Positions 1 through 11,184 of a stretch of DNA of 64,000 nucleotides are shown piece after piece (position 1 is the stretch's first letter; each line of letters opens with the position of its first letter). Below the pieces are notes generated by a model, which ran no database searches, was not told where the DNA came from, and was given only the letters and a program-made list of their open reading frames with translations. This stretch comes from Pelagibacterales bacterium SAG-MED41 (GTDB lineage Bacteria; Pseudomonadota; Alphaproteobacteria; Pelagibacterales; Pelagibacteraceae): assembly GCA_014653545.1 (NCBI GenBank), contig JACWEJ010000002.1:56925-120924 (forward strand), read 5' to 3'. The position numbers were made by a program, and so were the translations under genes.

Positions 1-81
1 AAAAAAAAAGATGTAAATAAATCTGATGCAATTTTAATTGCAAGATTCTTTAGTGAAACAAGATTAACTGAAGTAAATTAA
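1..81 (+). CDS. C-terminal fragment of an unidentified protein (KKKDVNKSDAILIARFFSETRLTEVN*)
   Basis: Open frame from the window start to TAA at 79-81; too short to name. Confidence 0.5.
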   Translation, partial: KKKDVNKSDAILIARFFSETRLTEVN

Positions 82-138
82 ACCCAAATTAATTATTAGC
101 GCCAAATTCATGACACATTCTAAAAGTAATTAAACTTA

Positions 139-819
139 ATGGAACAAGATATAGCATCTCAAGTTGTAGGTTTAGGTGGCGCTACAGACTTCTCTTTATG
201 GAAGCTTTTTTTAAGAGCTGATTTTGTAGTAAAATTTGTAATTATCTTGTTAATAGCCTGTTCAATTTTTTCATGGGCATTAATTTTCGACAAATTTAAA
301 TTATTTAAAAATATTAATAGTTCAATAGAGGATTTTGAAAAAAAGTTTTGGAAAGCTAAATCAGCTGAAAACTTTAATAATAGTTTACCAGCTAATTCAA
401 AGGATCCAGCTATATTGATTTTCAAATCAGCTATGGCTGAACTTTTAAAAACAAAAAGACAATCTTCTACTGTTCAAGTAGCGAGAGTAGGTAGAATATT
501 AGAAATAGCAGCAGATACTGAAATGAAAAAAATTGAAAAAAATTTTACTTTCCTAGCAACAGTAGGTTCAACCGCCCCTTTCATTGGACTATTTGGAACA
601 GTTTGGGGAATTATGAACTCTTTTCAATCGATTGCAATTTCAAGAAACACTAGTTTAGCCATTGTGGCACCAGGAATTGCAGAAGCTTTGTTTGCAACTG
701 CTTTAGGTTTGTTAGCAGCTATACCAGCAGTAGTAGCCTATAATAAATTTAACAATGACTCTCAAAAATATTTCTCAAGAATAGAAAATTTTTCTAAAAG
801 ATTTTTATCTATTATTTAA
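139..819 (+). CDS. tolQ: Tol-Pal system proton channel subunit TolQ
   Basis: MotA/TolQ/ExbB-like TM segments (ATVGSTAPFIGLFGTVWGIM) and position before tolR. Confidence 0.95.
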   Translation: MEQDIASQVVGLGGATDFSLWKLFLRADFVVKFVIILLIACSIFSWALIFDKFKLFKNINSSIEDFEKKFWKAKSAENFNNSLPANSKDPAILIFKSAMAELLKTKRQSSTVQVARVGRILEIAADTEMKKIEKNFTFLATVGSTAPFIGLFGTVWGIMNSFQSIAISRNTSLAIVAPGIAEALFATALGLLAAIPAVVAYNKFNNDSQKYFSRIENFSKRFLSII

Positions 820-821
820 TA

Positions 822-1235
822 ATGACATTTCAATTTAATCGTTCAAGAAAAGCTCCAATGAGCGAAATAAATGTAACACCTTTTGTTGACGTAATGTTAG
901 TTCTTTTAATCATTTTTATGGTTACAGCACCTTTACTAACTGTTGGAGTGCAAGTAGATTTGCCGGAATCCGCAGCGGACTCTTTACCGGATGATCAAGA
1001 GCCGCTTACTTTAAGTATTAATTCAAAAGGAGAAATTTATATTCAGGAACATCAAGTTACTTACCAAAAGATGATACCCAAATTACTAGCTATTGCAAAA
1101 AATAGAACAGATACAAGAATTTACGTAAGAGGAGACAAAAATATAAATTACGGAAGAGTGTTAGAGGTAATGGGAACACTTTCTGGAGCAGGTTTTTCTA
1201 AAGTGGCTTTGATTTCTGAGCCCTATAAAAATTAG
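822..1235 (+). CDS. tolR: Tol-Pal system protein TolR (ExbD family)
   Basis: INVTPFVDVMLVLLIIFMV motif; follows tolQ. Confidence 0.95.
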   Translation: MTFQFNRSRKAPMSEINVTPFVDVMLVLLIIFMVTAPLLTVGVQVDLPESAADSLPDDQEPLTLSINSKGEIYIQEHQVTYQKMIPKLLAIAKNRTDTRIYVRGDKNINYGRVLEVMGTLSGAGFSKVALISEPYKN

Positions 1236-1243
1236 GATGATTT

Positions 1244-2050
1244 ATGATAAGAAGTTTAATTTACTCAATAACCTTTCACTCTATATTAGTAATTTTAACT
1301 ATCTTAAGTTTACCATTTATGCTTAGAGATCCAATTGATCTTCCTCCAATAGTTTCAGTGGAACTAATTCAAATTTCTGATGAAACAAGTATACCTTTTG
1401 CGCCAAAAGCTAGAAAAATAATTGAGGAAACAAAAAAAAAGGAGGAAAGATTAGTTTCAGAACAGGCACCACCCGCGGCAAAAGCTAAAGAAAAACCTGA
1501 TAGAATTCCTCTACCGGAGGAAAAAAAAGAGAAAAAGCAAATAATAAAAAAAAAACAAAATCCAGAGGAGATTAAACCCGAAATAAGACAAGCCTCAGAA
1601 TTTGAAAAAAAAAAAATCATAGATACTAATCAAATTGCGGCCTTAATAGATAAAGCCAAAGAGGAAGAAGTTGTGAAACAAAAAAAAATTGATAAAATTA
1701 CTCAAAGTAGTAGAAAAAATTCTTTCGCCACAGGGCTTACACTTTCACAAGAGGACGCTTTAAGAGCTCAGATCTTTGGTTGTTGGAGTGTTCCTTTGGG
1801 ACTGCCATACAATGAAAATTTACTTGTGAGAATTAAACTAGAATTAAAAAAGGACGGAACAATTATGAAATCAGAAATTTTAGATCATCAAAGAATGAAT
1901 AGACCTGGTCAAAAATTTTATAAGGTTTTAGCAGAAAGCGCTTTAAGAGCGGTGCGATTGTGTCAACCACTTAAAGTACCACCAACTGGATACGATAAAT
2001 GGAAAGAACTACAATTAAATTTTAATCCAACGGAAATGTTGAAAGGTTAA
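1244..2050 (+). CDS. tolA: TolA-like energy-transducing protein
   Basis: N-terminal TM, long K/E-rich middle, C-terminal domain; between tolR and tolB. Confidence 0.85.
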   Translation: MIRSLIYSITFHSILVILTILSLPFMLRDPIDLPPIVSVELIQISDETSIPFAPKARKIIEETKKKEERLVSEQAPPAAKAKEKPDRIPLPEEKKEKKQIIKKKQNPEEIKPEIRQASEFEKKKIIDTNQIAALIDKAKEEEVVKQKKIDKITQSSRKNSFATGLTLSQEDALRAQIFGCWSVPLGLPYNENLLVRIKLELKKDGTIMKSEILDHQRMNRPGQKFYKVLAESALRAVRLCQPLKVPPTGYDKWKELQLNFNPTEMLKG

Positions 2051-2051
2051 A

Positions 2052-3389
2052 ATGAAAAAGCTTATTTTTATACTTATAATCAATATTTTATCAATCAACA
2101 AATCTTTTGCACTTATTGAAATTGACATCACTCGAGGAAATCTAGATCCTTTACCGATAGCAGTTTCTCCGCTGCATGTGGATATTAAATCTGAAAATTA
2201 TAATGGGATTAAAATTAAATCACTAGGGGAAGATATTTCTGAGATAATAGAAAATAATTTTAGATCTACAGGACTTTTTAATCCATTAAAAAAAGAGGCC
2301 TTTGTTCAAAAACCAGATATTGCTCATTTAAAGCCAAGGTTTGAGGATTGGCGACTGATAAAGGCTCAAGCTTTAGTTTCAGGTAAACTTTTAATCAAAA
2401 ATGGAAAATTGAAGGTAGAGTTTAGGCTTTGGGACCTAGCAGCGGCAAAAGAGATGACCGCTTTAGCTTTCACAACTACACCGTCAAACTGGAGAAGAGT
2501 AGCTCATATTATTTCAGATAAAATTTACGAGAGGTTGACCGGGGAAGAGGGATATTTTGATACAAGGATAATTTATGTTGCAGAAAGTGGTCCAAAAAAT
2601 TTAAGAATTAAAAAACTAGCAATCATGGATCAAGATGGTGCTAACACGAAATATTTAACACTAGGTAATGAATTGGTTTTAACCCCAAGGTTTAATCCCA
2701 CAAATCAAATGGTAACTTATATGTCTTATTTTAGAAACATGCCGAGAGTTTACTTGCTTGATATTGAAACAGGCACACAAGAAGTAGTTGGCAATTTTCC
2801 TGGAATGACATTTGCGCCAAGATTTTCACCTGATGGAAAAAAGATTGTCATGAGTTTTGCTAAAGATGGTAATTCAGATATTTACACAATGGATTTAGAC
2901 ACAAGACTTGTTGAAAGAATAACAGACCACTCTTCTATTGATACATCTCCTTCATTTTCACCTGATGGAAAATTTATTGCCTTTAATTCTGATAGAAGTG
3001 GATTACAACAAATTTATGTAATGCGAAGTGATGGAAGTGAAGTTAAAAGAGTTACTTTTGGTAATGGTATTTATGGAACACCTGTGTGGTCGCCCAGAGG
3101 AGATTTAATCGCTTTTACTAAAATGAGAAAAGGTAAATTTTATATTGGAGTAATGAGAACTGATGGAACTGGGGAAAGATTATTGACAGAAAATTACTAT
3201 CAAGAAGCTCCTTCATGGTCTCCAAATGGAAGAGTTTTAGTTTTCTATAGAGAAACTAAATCTGGAACAAAAGGAGAGGGTTTTTCTGCTAAATTATGGT
3301 CCATAGATATTACAGGCTATAATGAAAGAAGGCTTCAGACAGAAACTGATGCTTCAGACCCATCTTGGTCCTCACTTTTATCAAAATAA
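2052..3389 (+). CDS. tolB: Tol-Pal beta-propeller protein TolB
   Basis: WD40-like repeats (FSPDGK..I), signal peptide, operon position. Confidence 0.95.
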   Translation: MKKLIFILIINILSINKSFALIEIDITRGNLDPLPIAVSPLHVDIKSENYNGIKIKSLGEDISEIIENNFRSTGLFNPLKKEAFVQKPDIAHLKPRFEDWRLIKAQALVSGKLLIKNGKLKVEFRLWDLAAAKEMTALAFTTTPSNWRRVAHIISDKIYERLTGEEGYFDTRIIYVAESGPKNLRIKKLAIMDQDGANTKYLTLGNELVLTPRFNPTNQMVTYMSYFRNMPRVYLLDIETGTQEVVGNFPGMTFAPRFSPDGKKIVMSFAKDGNSDIYTMDLDTRLVERITDHSSIDTSPSFSPDGKFIAFNSDRSGLQQIYVMRSDGSEVKRVTFGNGIYGTPVWSPRGDLIAFTKMRKGKFYIGVMRTDGTGERLLTENYYQEAPSWSPNGRVLVFYRETKSGTKGEGFSAKLWSIDITGYNERRLQTETDASDPSWSSLLSK

Positions 3390-3467
3390 GACTAAAATTT
3401 AGTTAAAATATGCTTGAATAACTTCTAATAATTTGAAATAAACCACGTAACAAACCTAGGGGAAAAA

Positions 3468-3944
3468 ATGATGTTTAATAAGAATTTAAAAAACGTATTG
3501 TTAGTTATCTTTGCAACTTTTATTTTAAGCGCATGTTCAACTGCGAAAAAATCTGGAGACATCGATGGAGACGTATATACTGGAAAAGAAACAGTAAAAT
3601 ATTTGGCTTCAGGAGTACCGGATAGAATATTTTTTGCTACAAATAAATCATCACTGACAACTGCTTCAAGAGCCACTCTTCGTAAGCAAGCAAATTACTT
3701 AAGAAAAAATAAAGACCTTAATGTAACAATCGAAGGTCATGCTGATGAAAGAGGTACAAGAGAGTACAATTTAGCATTAGGTGAAAGAAGAGCCAATGCT
3801 GCTAAAGATTACTTAATGACTTATGGAATTTCTGGAAAAAGAATTTCTGTCATTAGTTATGGTAAAGAAAAACCTGTTAATCCAGCTTCTACACCATTAG
3901 CTTGGTCTCAAAACAGAAGATCCGTAACTGTTAAAGTAAATTAA
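3468..3944 (+). CDS. pal: Peptidoglycan-associated lipoprotein Pal
   Basis: Lipobox LSAC; OmpA-like motif (VTIEGHADERGTREYNLALGERRA). Confidence 0.95.
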   Translation: MMFNKNLKNVLLVIFATFILSACSTAKKSGDIDGDVYTGKETVKYLASGVPDRIFFATNKSSLTTASRATLRKQANYLRKNKDLNVTIEGHADERGTREYNLALGERRANAAKDYLMTYGISGKRISVISYGKEKPVNPASTPLAWSQNRRSVTVKVN

Positions 3945-3962
3945 TTAAAATTTAAAAAATAT

Positions 3963-4003
3963 AAAAAGACTCCTTAATATTCATTTTAAGGGGTCTTTTT
4001 TTT
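3963..4003 (+). terminator. Intrinsic terminator after pal
   Basis: AAAAAGACTCCTTAA-TATTCATT-TTAAGGGGTCTTTTT, 15-bp stem with one G:U, followed by a T-tract. Confidence 0.85.
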
Positions 4004-4024
4004 GCCATTTTGTCTATCTAAGAA

Positions 4025-4996
4025 TTGATTATGTCTTTGAATTCAAAACTGAAAAAAATTTTATTATCAATTATATTTATTTTTTTTGTAAACTCTATTT
4101 CAGCTGAGGAAGAAGAAATTTACTTAAAAGCAATTTCTGATCAAATTCAAGTTATAACAAAAGATCTCAAAACATTAGAGAAAGCTGTTTATCAAAAATC
4201 AGATGTGGTTTCTTCAAATTCCTCAAGTTCAAATTTATCCGATGGGTTGAATGAGGACATTATGACTAAACATTTGCTAAAATTAAATGAGATAGAGGAG
4301 CAATTTAGAGAACTTACGAATAAATTTGAAGAAGTTAACTTTAAATTAGATAAATTGTCTTCTCGGGTTACAAAAATTCAATCAGATACTCAGTTAAGAT
4401 TTTCAGACCTAGAAACTGGAACATTAAATAACTCAACTAAAAATAAGCAAACAATTCTTCCTGGATCTTCAAAGCCTCAAGATTTTGGTGCAGCTCCAGC
4501 TTATCAAACTACAAATTTGCCTAAAGAACAATCCATCAATTCAGTAGAAAGCGCCCAGACAGTAATATCCGAAGAACCAGAAAAAAGAGAGTCATTACTT
4601 CCAAACAAACCCGCGGATGAACAATATGAATTTGCTGTAAGTTTTATGAAAATAGGCGATTATGAGACAGCAGAGTTTGCTTTGAAAGAATTTATTGAAA
4701 AAAATAAAGATCATGATTTAGCTGGTAGCGCTCAGTATTGGTATGGGGAAACTTTCAGAATTAGACAACTTTATTCAGATGCAGCAACGGCTTATCTTGA
4801 TGGATATCAAAATTACCCAAAAAGCAAAAAAGCACCTGATAATCTTTTGAAGTTGGGAATTACAATGGTTCAGCTTGGTGAAAAGGACCAAGGTTGTAAA
4901 ATGATTTCAGGTATTAAAAAAGAGTATCCAAAAGCAAATAAGTCTGTGTTACAAAAAGCTCAATATGAGCAAAAAAAATTCAAATGTAAATCTTAA
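4025..4996 (+). CDS. cpoB: Cell division coordinator CpoB / YbgF-like TPR protein
   Basis: Signal peptide, coiled coil, C-terminal TPR (QYEFAVSFMKIGDYETAEFALKEFI), downstream of pal. Confidence 0.85.
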   Translation: MIMSLNSKLKKILLSIIFIFFVNSISAEEEEIYLKAISDQIQVITKDLKTLEKAVYQKSDVVSSNSSSSNLSDGLNEDIMTKHLLKLNEIEEQFRELTNKFEEVNFKLDKLSSRVTKIQSDTQLRFSDLETGTLNNSTKNKQTILPGSSKPQDFGAAPAYQTTNLPKEQSINSVESAQTVISEEPEKRESLLPNKPADEQYEFAVSFMKIGDYETAEFALKEFIEKNKDHDLAGSAQYWYGETFRIRQLYSDAATAYLDGYQNYPKSKKAPDNLLKLGITMVQLGEKDQGCKMISGIKKEYPKANKSVLQKAQYEQKKFKCKS

Positions 4997-5984
4997 AAAT
5001 AGTTTGAAGAACTTTAAAGACTCATCAAATGTTTTTTTAAGATTCAAGACTAAACTCGATTCTTTAAATAAAAAAAAATATGTAGTTGCAGTATCAGGCG
5101 GTCCTGATAGCATGGCTTTAGCAGCACTCTGCAAGGCTTATTCCAATTATAAAAGAACTAAGTTTTATTATGTTTTAGTGGATCATAATTTAAGAAAAAA
5201 TTCAAGCCAAGAGGCTCAAAAAGTAAAAAAAATTTTAAAAAAAAGAAATATAAATCTTAAAATTTTTTTAAATAAAAAAAAAATTATAAGAAATATTCAA
5301 GCAGAGGCAAGAAATGCAAGATACGAAATTCTTATAAATTATTGTAAAAAAAATAAATCCAAATTTTTAATTACCGCGCACAATTTAGAGGATCAAGTTG
5401 AAACTTTTTTTATAAGACTTTCAAGAGGCAGTGGGTTAAAGGGATTATCTGCGATGAAAACGCTGACTAAAATTAAAAGTCAAGTAAGTTTATATAGACC
5501 ATTTTTAGATGTTAAAAAAAAATTTTTAACTAAAATTTCAAAATATGCTTTTGGAGAATATTTTAAAGATCCGTCTAATACAGATATGAAATATTTAAGA
5601 ACAAAAGTAAGAAACTTAAAAAAACCTTTAGAAAAGAGTGGCATCAAATATGAACAAATTTTTAAATCTATTCAGAATTTATCTATGAGCAAAAACACAT
5701 TAGACCAATATTTGAATAAAATTTTTAAAGAATTAATTAAGAGAGTAAATAGTGAGATTGTAATAAATTTTACAAAATTTAGACATCTTAATGACGATAC
5801 CAAAATGGCGCTAATTAACGAGTCTGTAAAGCAGCTTAAAAAGAATTATTATGATTTAAGATCTAGTAAGGTAAATAACCTAATTAAAAATCTTAATAAA
5901 AGAGGATTTAAAAAAACGACACTTGGCGGATGCATTTTTTTTAGAAAAAATGCAAATTTATGTCTAAAAGCTGAAAAAATTTAA
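4965..5984 (+). CDS. tilS: tRNA(Ile)-lysidine synthase
   Basis: PP-loop motif VAVSGGPDSMALA; 32-nt overlap with cpoB if the first ATG is used. Confidence 0.9.
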   Translation: MSKKNSNVNLKNSLKNFKDSSNVFLRFKTKLDSLNKKKYVVAVSGGPDSMALAALCKAYSNYKRTKFYYVLVDHNLRKNSSQEAQKVKKILKKRNINLKIFLNKKKIIRNIQAEARNARYEILINYCKKNKSKFLITAHNLEDQVETFFIRLSRGSGLKGLSAMKTLTKIKSQVSLYRPFLDVKKKFLTKISKYAFGEYFKDPSNTDMKYLRTKVRNLKKPLEKSGIKYEQIFKSIQNLSMSKNTLDQYLNKIFKELIKRVNSEIVINFTKFRHLNDDTKMALINESVKQLKKNYYDLRSSKVNNLIKNLNKRGFKKTTLGGCIFFRKNANLCLKAEKI

Positions 5985-6081
5985 TTTTTAGGGTTAAATT
6001 TGCCCCTTTTTGTCTTATTTACAACTTATTAAATTTTAAAATATACTTGTTTAAAAATTAATAATGATTATTTAAATATTT

Positions 6082-7977
6082 ATGAATATCAAAAACCTAA
6101 TAATGTGGGTCATAATTGTCTTACTCTCAGTAGGGCTTTTCAATATGTTTCAAGATCCCAATAAGATTAATTCGGAAAAAAATTCTTTGCCATTTTCCAA
6201 TTTTTTAAATGAGGTTGAGGCAGGTAGAGTTGTTGAAGTTCAAATACAAGGAAATAATATTTCTGGAGTTTTAGCTGATGGAAATTCTTTTAAAACATAC
6301 TCACCTAATTATCCAGAGTTGGTTGACAAATTATCATCTAAAGGAGTGAGTATTGTAGCTTCTCCCAAAGAGGATAAAATGCCATCTCTCTTAGGAATTT
6401 TACTATCGTGGTTTCCTATGCTTTTACTTATTGGTGTGTGGATATTTTTCATGCGTCAGATGCAAGGAGGCAAAGGTGGAGCAATGGGATTTGGAAGATC
6501 AAAAGCTAAATTATTAAATGAGGCACAAGGTAAGGTAACTTTTAATGATGTAGCCGGTGTTGAAGAAGCCAAAGAAGAGGTTGAGGAAATAGTAGAATTT
6601 TTAAAAGATCCTAAAAAATTCAGTCGATTAGGAGGTAAAATTCCTAAGGGGGCTCTCTTAATTGGTCCTCCAGGGACAGGAAAAACTTTATTAGCTAAAG
6701 CGATTGCTGGTGAAGCCAATGTTCCATTTTTTTCTATTTCAGGCTCAGATTTTGTTGAAATGTTTGTGGGCGTCGGAGCTTCAAGAGTAAGAGATATGTT
6801 TGAACAAGGAAAAAAACATTCACCATGTATTATTTTTATTGATGAGATTGATGCAGTTGGAAGAAGTAGAGGTGCAGGTCTAGGAGGTGGAAATGACGAA
6901 AGAGAGCAAACTCTTAATCAGTTGCTTGTTGAAATGGACGGATTTGATACTAACGAAGGAATTATTTTAATTGCTGCAACAAACAGACCAGATGTTTTAG
7001 ATCCTGCTTTATTAAGACCAGGTAGATTTGATAGACAAGTAGTTGTTGGTAATCCAGATATTATTGGAAGAGAGGCAATCCTAAAAGTACATGTTAAGAA
7101 GATTAGTACAGGTCCAGATGTTAAATTAAGAACAATTGCAAGAGGTACACCAGGATTCTCTGGAGCCGATTTAGCAAATTTAATCAACGAGTCAGCTTTA
7201 CTTGCAGCCAGAAAAAATAAAAGAGTTGTTACAATGTCTGATATAGAGGAAGCAAAAGATAAAGTAATGATGGGAGCAGAAAGAAGATCAATGGTTATGT
7301 CAGAGGATGAGAAAAAACTTACAGCTTACCACGAAGGTGGACATGCAATAGTAGCTTTAAATGAGAAAGCATCAGATCCGATCCATAAGGCAACAATAAT
7401 TCCAAGAGGAAGAGCTTTAGGTATGGTTATGAGATTACCAGAAAGAGACCAGTTATCAGTTACTAGAGAAAAAATGCATTCAGATATAGCCGTTGCAATG
7501 GGAGGAAGAATTGCTGAGGAAATAATATTTGGCCACGATAAAGTTACTTCTGGAGCTTCATCAGATATAGACATGGTAACTAAACTAGCAAAAAATATGG
7601 TTACTAAGTATGGAATGACCACTGAATTGGGCACCATAGCTTATGGTGAAAATGAGGAAGAAGTATTTTTGGGTAGATCTGTTACAAAAAGTCAGAATAT
7701 GTCAGAAGAAACTGCAAAAAAAATCGACTCTGAGGTTAAAAAAATCGTTGATAAAGGATACGAGAGAGCTAAAAAAGTTTTGACTGATAAAATTGACGAT
7801 CTCCACAAAATTGCTAAAGCTCTCCTAATTTATGAAACTTTATCAGGAGACGAGATTAGAGATTTAATTTTAAAAAATATTAAACCGACAAGATCTTTTA
7901 AAGAAGATGATAAGGATGATGGAAAAGCCTCATCTGCGCTGGGATCGTTAGGATTAAAACCTAAGCCAGCAATTTAA
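6082..7977 (+). CDS. ftsH: ATP-dependent zinc metalloprotease FtsH
   Basis: AAA motifs [11 protein letters not shown] region, HEGGH zinc motif. Confidence 0.98.
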   Translation: MNIKNLIMWVIIVLLSVGLFNMFQDPNKINSEKNSLPFSNFLNEVEAGRVVEVQIQGNNISGVLADGNSFKTYSPNYPELVDKLSSKGVSIVASPKEDKMPSLLGILLSWFPMLLLIGVWIFFMRQMQGGKGGAMGFGRSKAKLLNEAQGKVTFNDVAGVEEAKEEVEEIVEFLKDPKKFSRLGGKIPKGALLIGPPGTGKTLLAKAIAGEANVPFFSISGSDFVEMFVGVGASRVRDMFEQGKKHSPCIIFIDEIDAVGRSRGAGLGGGNDEREQTLNQLLVEMDGFDTNEGIILIAATNRPDVLDPALLRPGRFDRQVVVGNPDIIGREAILKVHVKKISTGPDVKLRTIARGTPGFSGADLANLINESALLAARKNKRVVTMSDIEEAKDKVMMGAERRSMVMSEDEKKLTAYHEGGHAIVALNEKASDPIHKATIIPRGRALGMVMRLPERDQLSVTREKMHSDIAVAMGGRIAEEIIFGHDKVTSGASSDIDMVTKLAKNMVTKYGMTTELGTIAYGENEEEVFLGRSVTKSQNMSEETAKKIDSEVKKIVDKGYERAKKVLTDKIDDLHKIAKALLIYETLSGDEIRDLILKNIKPTRSFKEDDKDDGKASSALGSLGLKPKPAI

Positions 7978-7982
7978 ATAAT

Positions 7983-9041
7983 ATGAGAAAATATTACACA
8001 CGCGCGTGTAATTTTTTCTATGGTATAAATTCAAAAAAATTAATTAAAAATAAATTAAGTTTCCCACTTTGCGGCAACAAAGATATATCATTTAATCAAA
8101 TTGAAATTTTTATTAGAAATAAAAAAGAAATACACTCAAAAATTGTTAATATTAAAGATATTAATAAATTACCTTTATTTATTAAAAACAAAGTATCTCG
8201 AGATATAAAAAAAATTACTTCTAAAAGAGATTTTTTAAGAAAAAAAAATCATATATTAATGGGAATTTTAAATATGACCCCCGATAGTTTTTCAGATGGA
8301 GGTAAATTTAATTCAACTCAAAAAGCTTTTCAAAAGATAATTCAAATGAAAAAAGCTGGTGCAGAAATTATCGATATAGGAGGGGAGTCCACAAGACCTG
8401 GATCTAAAATTATATCTCAAAAAAGTGAGCTTAAAAGAGTAAAAAAAGTAATAGAACAATTTAAAAAAAAATTTCCTAAAACATTACTGTCAATAGATAC
8501 CAGAAAATCTTTAGTAATGGATTTTTCAATAAAAAATAATGCAGACATAATTAATGATGTTTCCTGTTTTAAATTTGATCCGAAATCTTTCAGCTCTGTG
8601 AACAATAAAAATTTATGGAAAATAATTCATCATATGCAAGGAACTCCACAAACAATGCAAATAAATCCTTCATATAATCATGTTTTATTAGATATCTATG
8701 ATTTTTTTGAAAATCAGATTAAAAAGTTTAAATCAGATAAGTATAATAAAAGAATTATTTTAGATCCCGGTATTGGGTTTGGAAAAAACCTGAAACATAA
8801 TTTGATGATTTTAAAAAATATTTCACTATTCCATTCACTTGGTTTTCCTGTATTAATCGGAGCATCTAGAAAAAGATTTATCGGTCAAATTTCTGGTCCC
8901 TATGATACTAAAGAAAGACTCGGAGGAACTTTATCTTCAATATTATTTTCTTTATCTCAAGGAGTAAAAATTTTTAGGGTGCATAATGTTGAAGAAGTAA
9001 AACAAGGTATTTTGATATATGAAAGACTAATGAGTAAATGA
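7983..9041 (+). CDS. folP: Dihydropteroate synthase with about 90-aa N-terminal extension
   Basis: MGILNMTPDSFSDGG and GGESTRPGS motifs. Confidence 0.92.
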   Translation: MRKYYTRACNFFYGINSKKLIKNKLSFPLCGNKDISFNQIEIFIRNKKEIHSKIVNIKDINKLPLFIKNKVSRDIKKITSKRDFLRKKNHILMGILNMTPDSFSDGGKFNSTQKAFQKIIQMKKAGAEIIDIGGESTRPGSKIISQKSELKRVKKVIEQFKKKFPKTLLSIDTRKSLVMDFSIKNNADIINDVSCFKFDPKSFSSVNNKNLWKIIHHMQGTPQTMQINPSYNHVLLDIYDFFENQIKKFKSDKYNKRIILDPGIGFGKNLKHNLMILKNISLFHSLGFPVLIGASRKRFIGQISGPYDTKERLGGTLSSILFSLSQGVKIFRVHNVEEVKQGILIYERLMSK

Positions 9042-10375
9042 AAAAAAAATACTTCGGAACAGACGGAATAAGAGGAACTGTTAATATTGGAAATATCAAT
9101 GGTGAAAAGTTTTTTAAATTTGGACTAGCTGCAGGAACATACTTTAAAAATTTAAGAAAAAAAAAACAATTAGCTATCATAGCAAAAGACACTAGATTAT
9201 CTGGTTATACCCTTGAGCCAGCTTTAGTTTCAGGATTAGCTTCAGCTGGAATGCATATATTTACGCTAGGACCGCTTCCTACGAATGGATTAGCTATGCT
9301 AACAAAAGAAATGAAAGCTAACCTAGGAATAATGATTACCGCATCCCATAACCCTTTTCACGATAATGGACTAAAATTATTTGGTCCAGATGGCATGAAA
9401 TTATCAGACAAAATTGAAAAAAAAATTGAAAATTTAATTGATACAAAAACTATAATCCAGCTATCAAATCCAAAATTATTGGGAAGAGTAAAAAGGCTTG
9501 AGGACGGAAATGACAAATATATTAAAATTTTAAAAAATAATTTTCCTAATAATTTTAGTCTTAAAGGTATGAGAATAGTAATAGATTGTGCTAATGGAGC
9601 AGGATATAAATCTGCCCCAAAAATACTGTCTGATTTAGGTGCTAAAGTTTTCTCTCTCGGGGTTAAACCAAACGGTTTAAATATTAATCATAAATGCGGT
9701 TCTACTTTTCCTCAAGTTTTAAAAAAAAATGTAAAAAAATTTAAAGCTGATATTGGAATAGCCTTAGATGGTGACGCTGATAGGGTAATTATGTGTGATG
9801 AAAAATCTCAAATAATCGATGGAGATCAAATTATTGCTATGATTGCTAGCAGATGGAAAAGAAAAAAAATTTTAAAAGGTGGGGTTATTGGAACTTTAAT
9901 GTCAAATTATGGACTGGAAAAATTTTTTTTAAGCGAAAAAATTAATTTTAAAAGATCAAAAGTCGGCGATAGATATGTAAAAGAACTAATGAAAAAAAAT
10001 AATTTTAATTTAGGTGGTGAGCAATCAGGCCATATAATTTTGGGTAAGTTTGCTACTACTGGAGACGGACTTTTAGTGGCATTAGAGGCTTTATTCGCTT
10101 TAAGGAAAGGAAAATTAGCCAGTAAAATGTTTAAAGTGTATAAGTCAGTTCCTCAAAAACTTTTGAATATAGAAGTAAAAGATAAAAAAATTATTGAGTC
10201 ACCTAAATGTAAAAGAGCAATTAAATTAGCTAACGAGCTTATTAAAAATGAAGGTAGATTACTTATCAGGCCTTCCGGAACTGAGCCTAAAATAAGAATT
10301 ATGTGTGAGTCATTTAATCATTTTTTGATGAATAGGTGCATAAATATTGTTAAAAAGCAATTAACAGTTAGATGA
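9038..10375 (+). CDS. glmM: Phosphoglucosamine mutase
   Basis: YFGTDGIRG, active-site TASHNPFHDNG, ALDGDADR. Confidence 0.97.
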   Translation: MKKKYFGTDGIRGTVNIGNINGEKFFKFGLAAGTYFKNLRKKKQLAIIAKDTRLSGYTLEPALVSGLASAGMHIFTLGPLPTNGLAMLTKEMKANLGIMITASHNPFHDNGLKLFGPDGMKLSDKIEKKIENLIDTKTIIQLSNPKLLGRVKRLEDGNDKYIKILKNNFPNNFSLKGMRIVIDCANGAGYKSAPKILSDLGAKVFSLGVKPNGLNINHKCGSTFPQVLKKNVKKFKADIGIALDGDADRVIMCDEKSQIIDGDQIIAMIASRWKRKKILKGGVIGTLMSNYGLEKFFLSEKINFKRSKVGDRYVKELMKKNNFNLGGEQSGHIILGKFATTGDGLLVALEALFALRKGKLASKMFKVYKSVPQKLLNIEVKDKKIIESPKCKRAIKLANELIKNEGRLLIRPSGTEPKIRIMCESFNHFLMNRCINIVKKQLTVR

Positions 10376-11184
10376 AACCAAAATCAAAAGTACTTATTAT
10401 CGCTGGCTCAGACTCATCTGGTGGAGCGGGAATCCAAGCAGATATTAAAACGGTTACTTCTTTAGGCAGCTATGCTATGACAGCAGTCACGGCAGTCACT
10501 GCTCAAAATACAACAGGAGTAAAATCGATTATAGCTATTAGCCCTAAAGAGATAAGCAATCAAATAGAATTTTCAGCAAAAGACATTAGACCTGATGCAG
10601 TCAAAATTGGAATGTTGCATTCAAAGGAAGTAATTTTAGCGGTGATTAAATCTTTGAAAAAATTTAAATTTAATAATTTAGTACTTGACCCAGTCATGAT
10701 TGCTAAAGGCGGTACAAAGTTAATAAATGATACTGCAATAAAATATATAAAAAAAAGATTAATGAAAAACACGTTATTAATAACACCCAATATTCCAGAA
10801 GCAGAAATATTAACAAAAATTAAGATCAATTCAGTACAAGACATGATTAAAGCTGGTAAAATATTAATTAGTTCAGGAGCTAGAAATGTTCTGATAAAGG
10901 GTGGCCATTTAAAGTCAAAAAAAATGAATGATATTTTAATTAATAAAAAAATTATAAAAGTATTTAATAGTAAAAAATATAATTCAAAAAACACACATGG
11001 AACTGGTTGTACGTTATCTTCTTCAATAGCAACATATTTATCATGTGGAAAAGATTTGATTAAATCTTGTGAACTTGGAATTAAATATGTTAATGAAGCA
11101 ATAAAATCTAATTTAAATTTAGGAAAAGGAAGCGGTCCGATAAATCATTTAAATTCTATCACTATAAATAAAAAATTTAATTAA
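10372..11184 (+). CDS. thiD: Hydroxymethylpyrimidine (phosphate) kinase
   Basis: [19 protein letters not shown]-terminal [13 protein letters not shown]. Confidence 0.95.
   Translation: MKPKSKVLIIAGSDSSGGAGIQADIKTVTSLGSYAMTAVTAVTAQNTTGVKSIIAISPKEISNQIEFSAKDIRPDAVKIGMLHSKEVILAVIKSLKKFKFNNLVLDPVMIAKGGTKLINDTAIKYIKKRLMKNTLLITPNIPEAEILTKIKINSVQDMIKAGKILISSGARNVLIKGGHLKSKKMNDILINKKIIKVFNSKKYNSKNTHGTGCTLSSSIATYLSCGKDLIKSCELGIKYVNEAIKSNLNLGKGSGPINHLNSITINKKFN

Noticed and set aside
1369-1620. Long A-runs in tolA (including A12 near 1606-1617) as a frameshift
   Set aside because: The frame is continuous through to the TolA C-terminal domain; Lys/Glu-rich linker explains the runs.
7326-7637. 103-aa minus-strand ORF in ftsH
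   Set aside because: Antisense to the FtsH protease domain; no supporting features.
10560-10994. 144-aa minus-strand ORF opposite thiD
   Set aside because: Antisense to a clearly conserved gene; low-complexity F/I/L translation typical of reading AT-rich coding DNA backwards.
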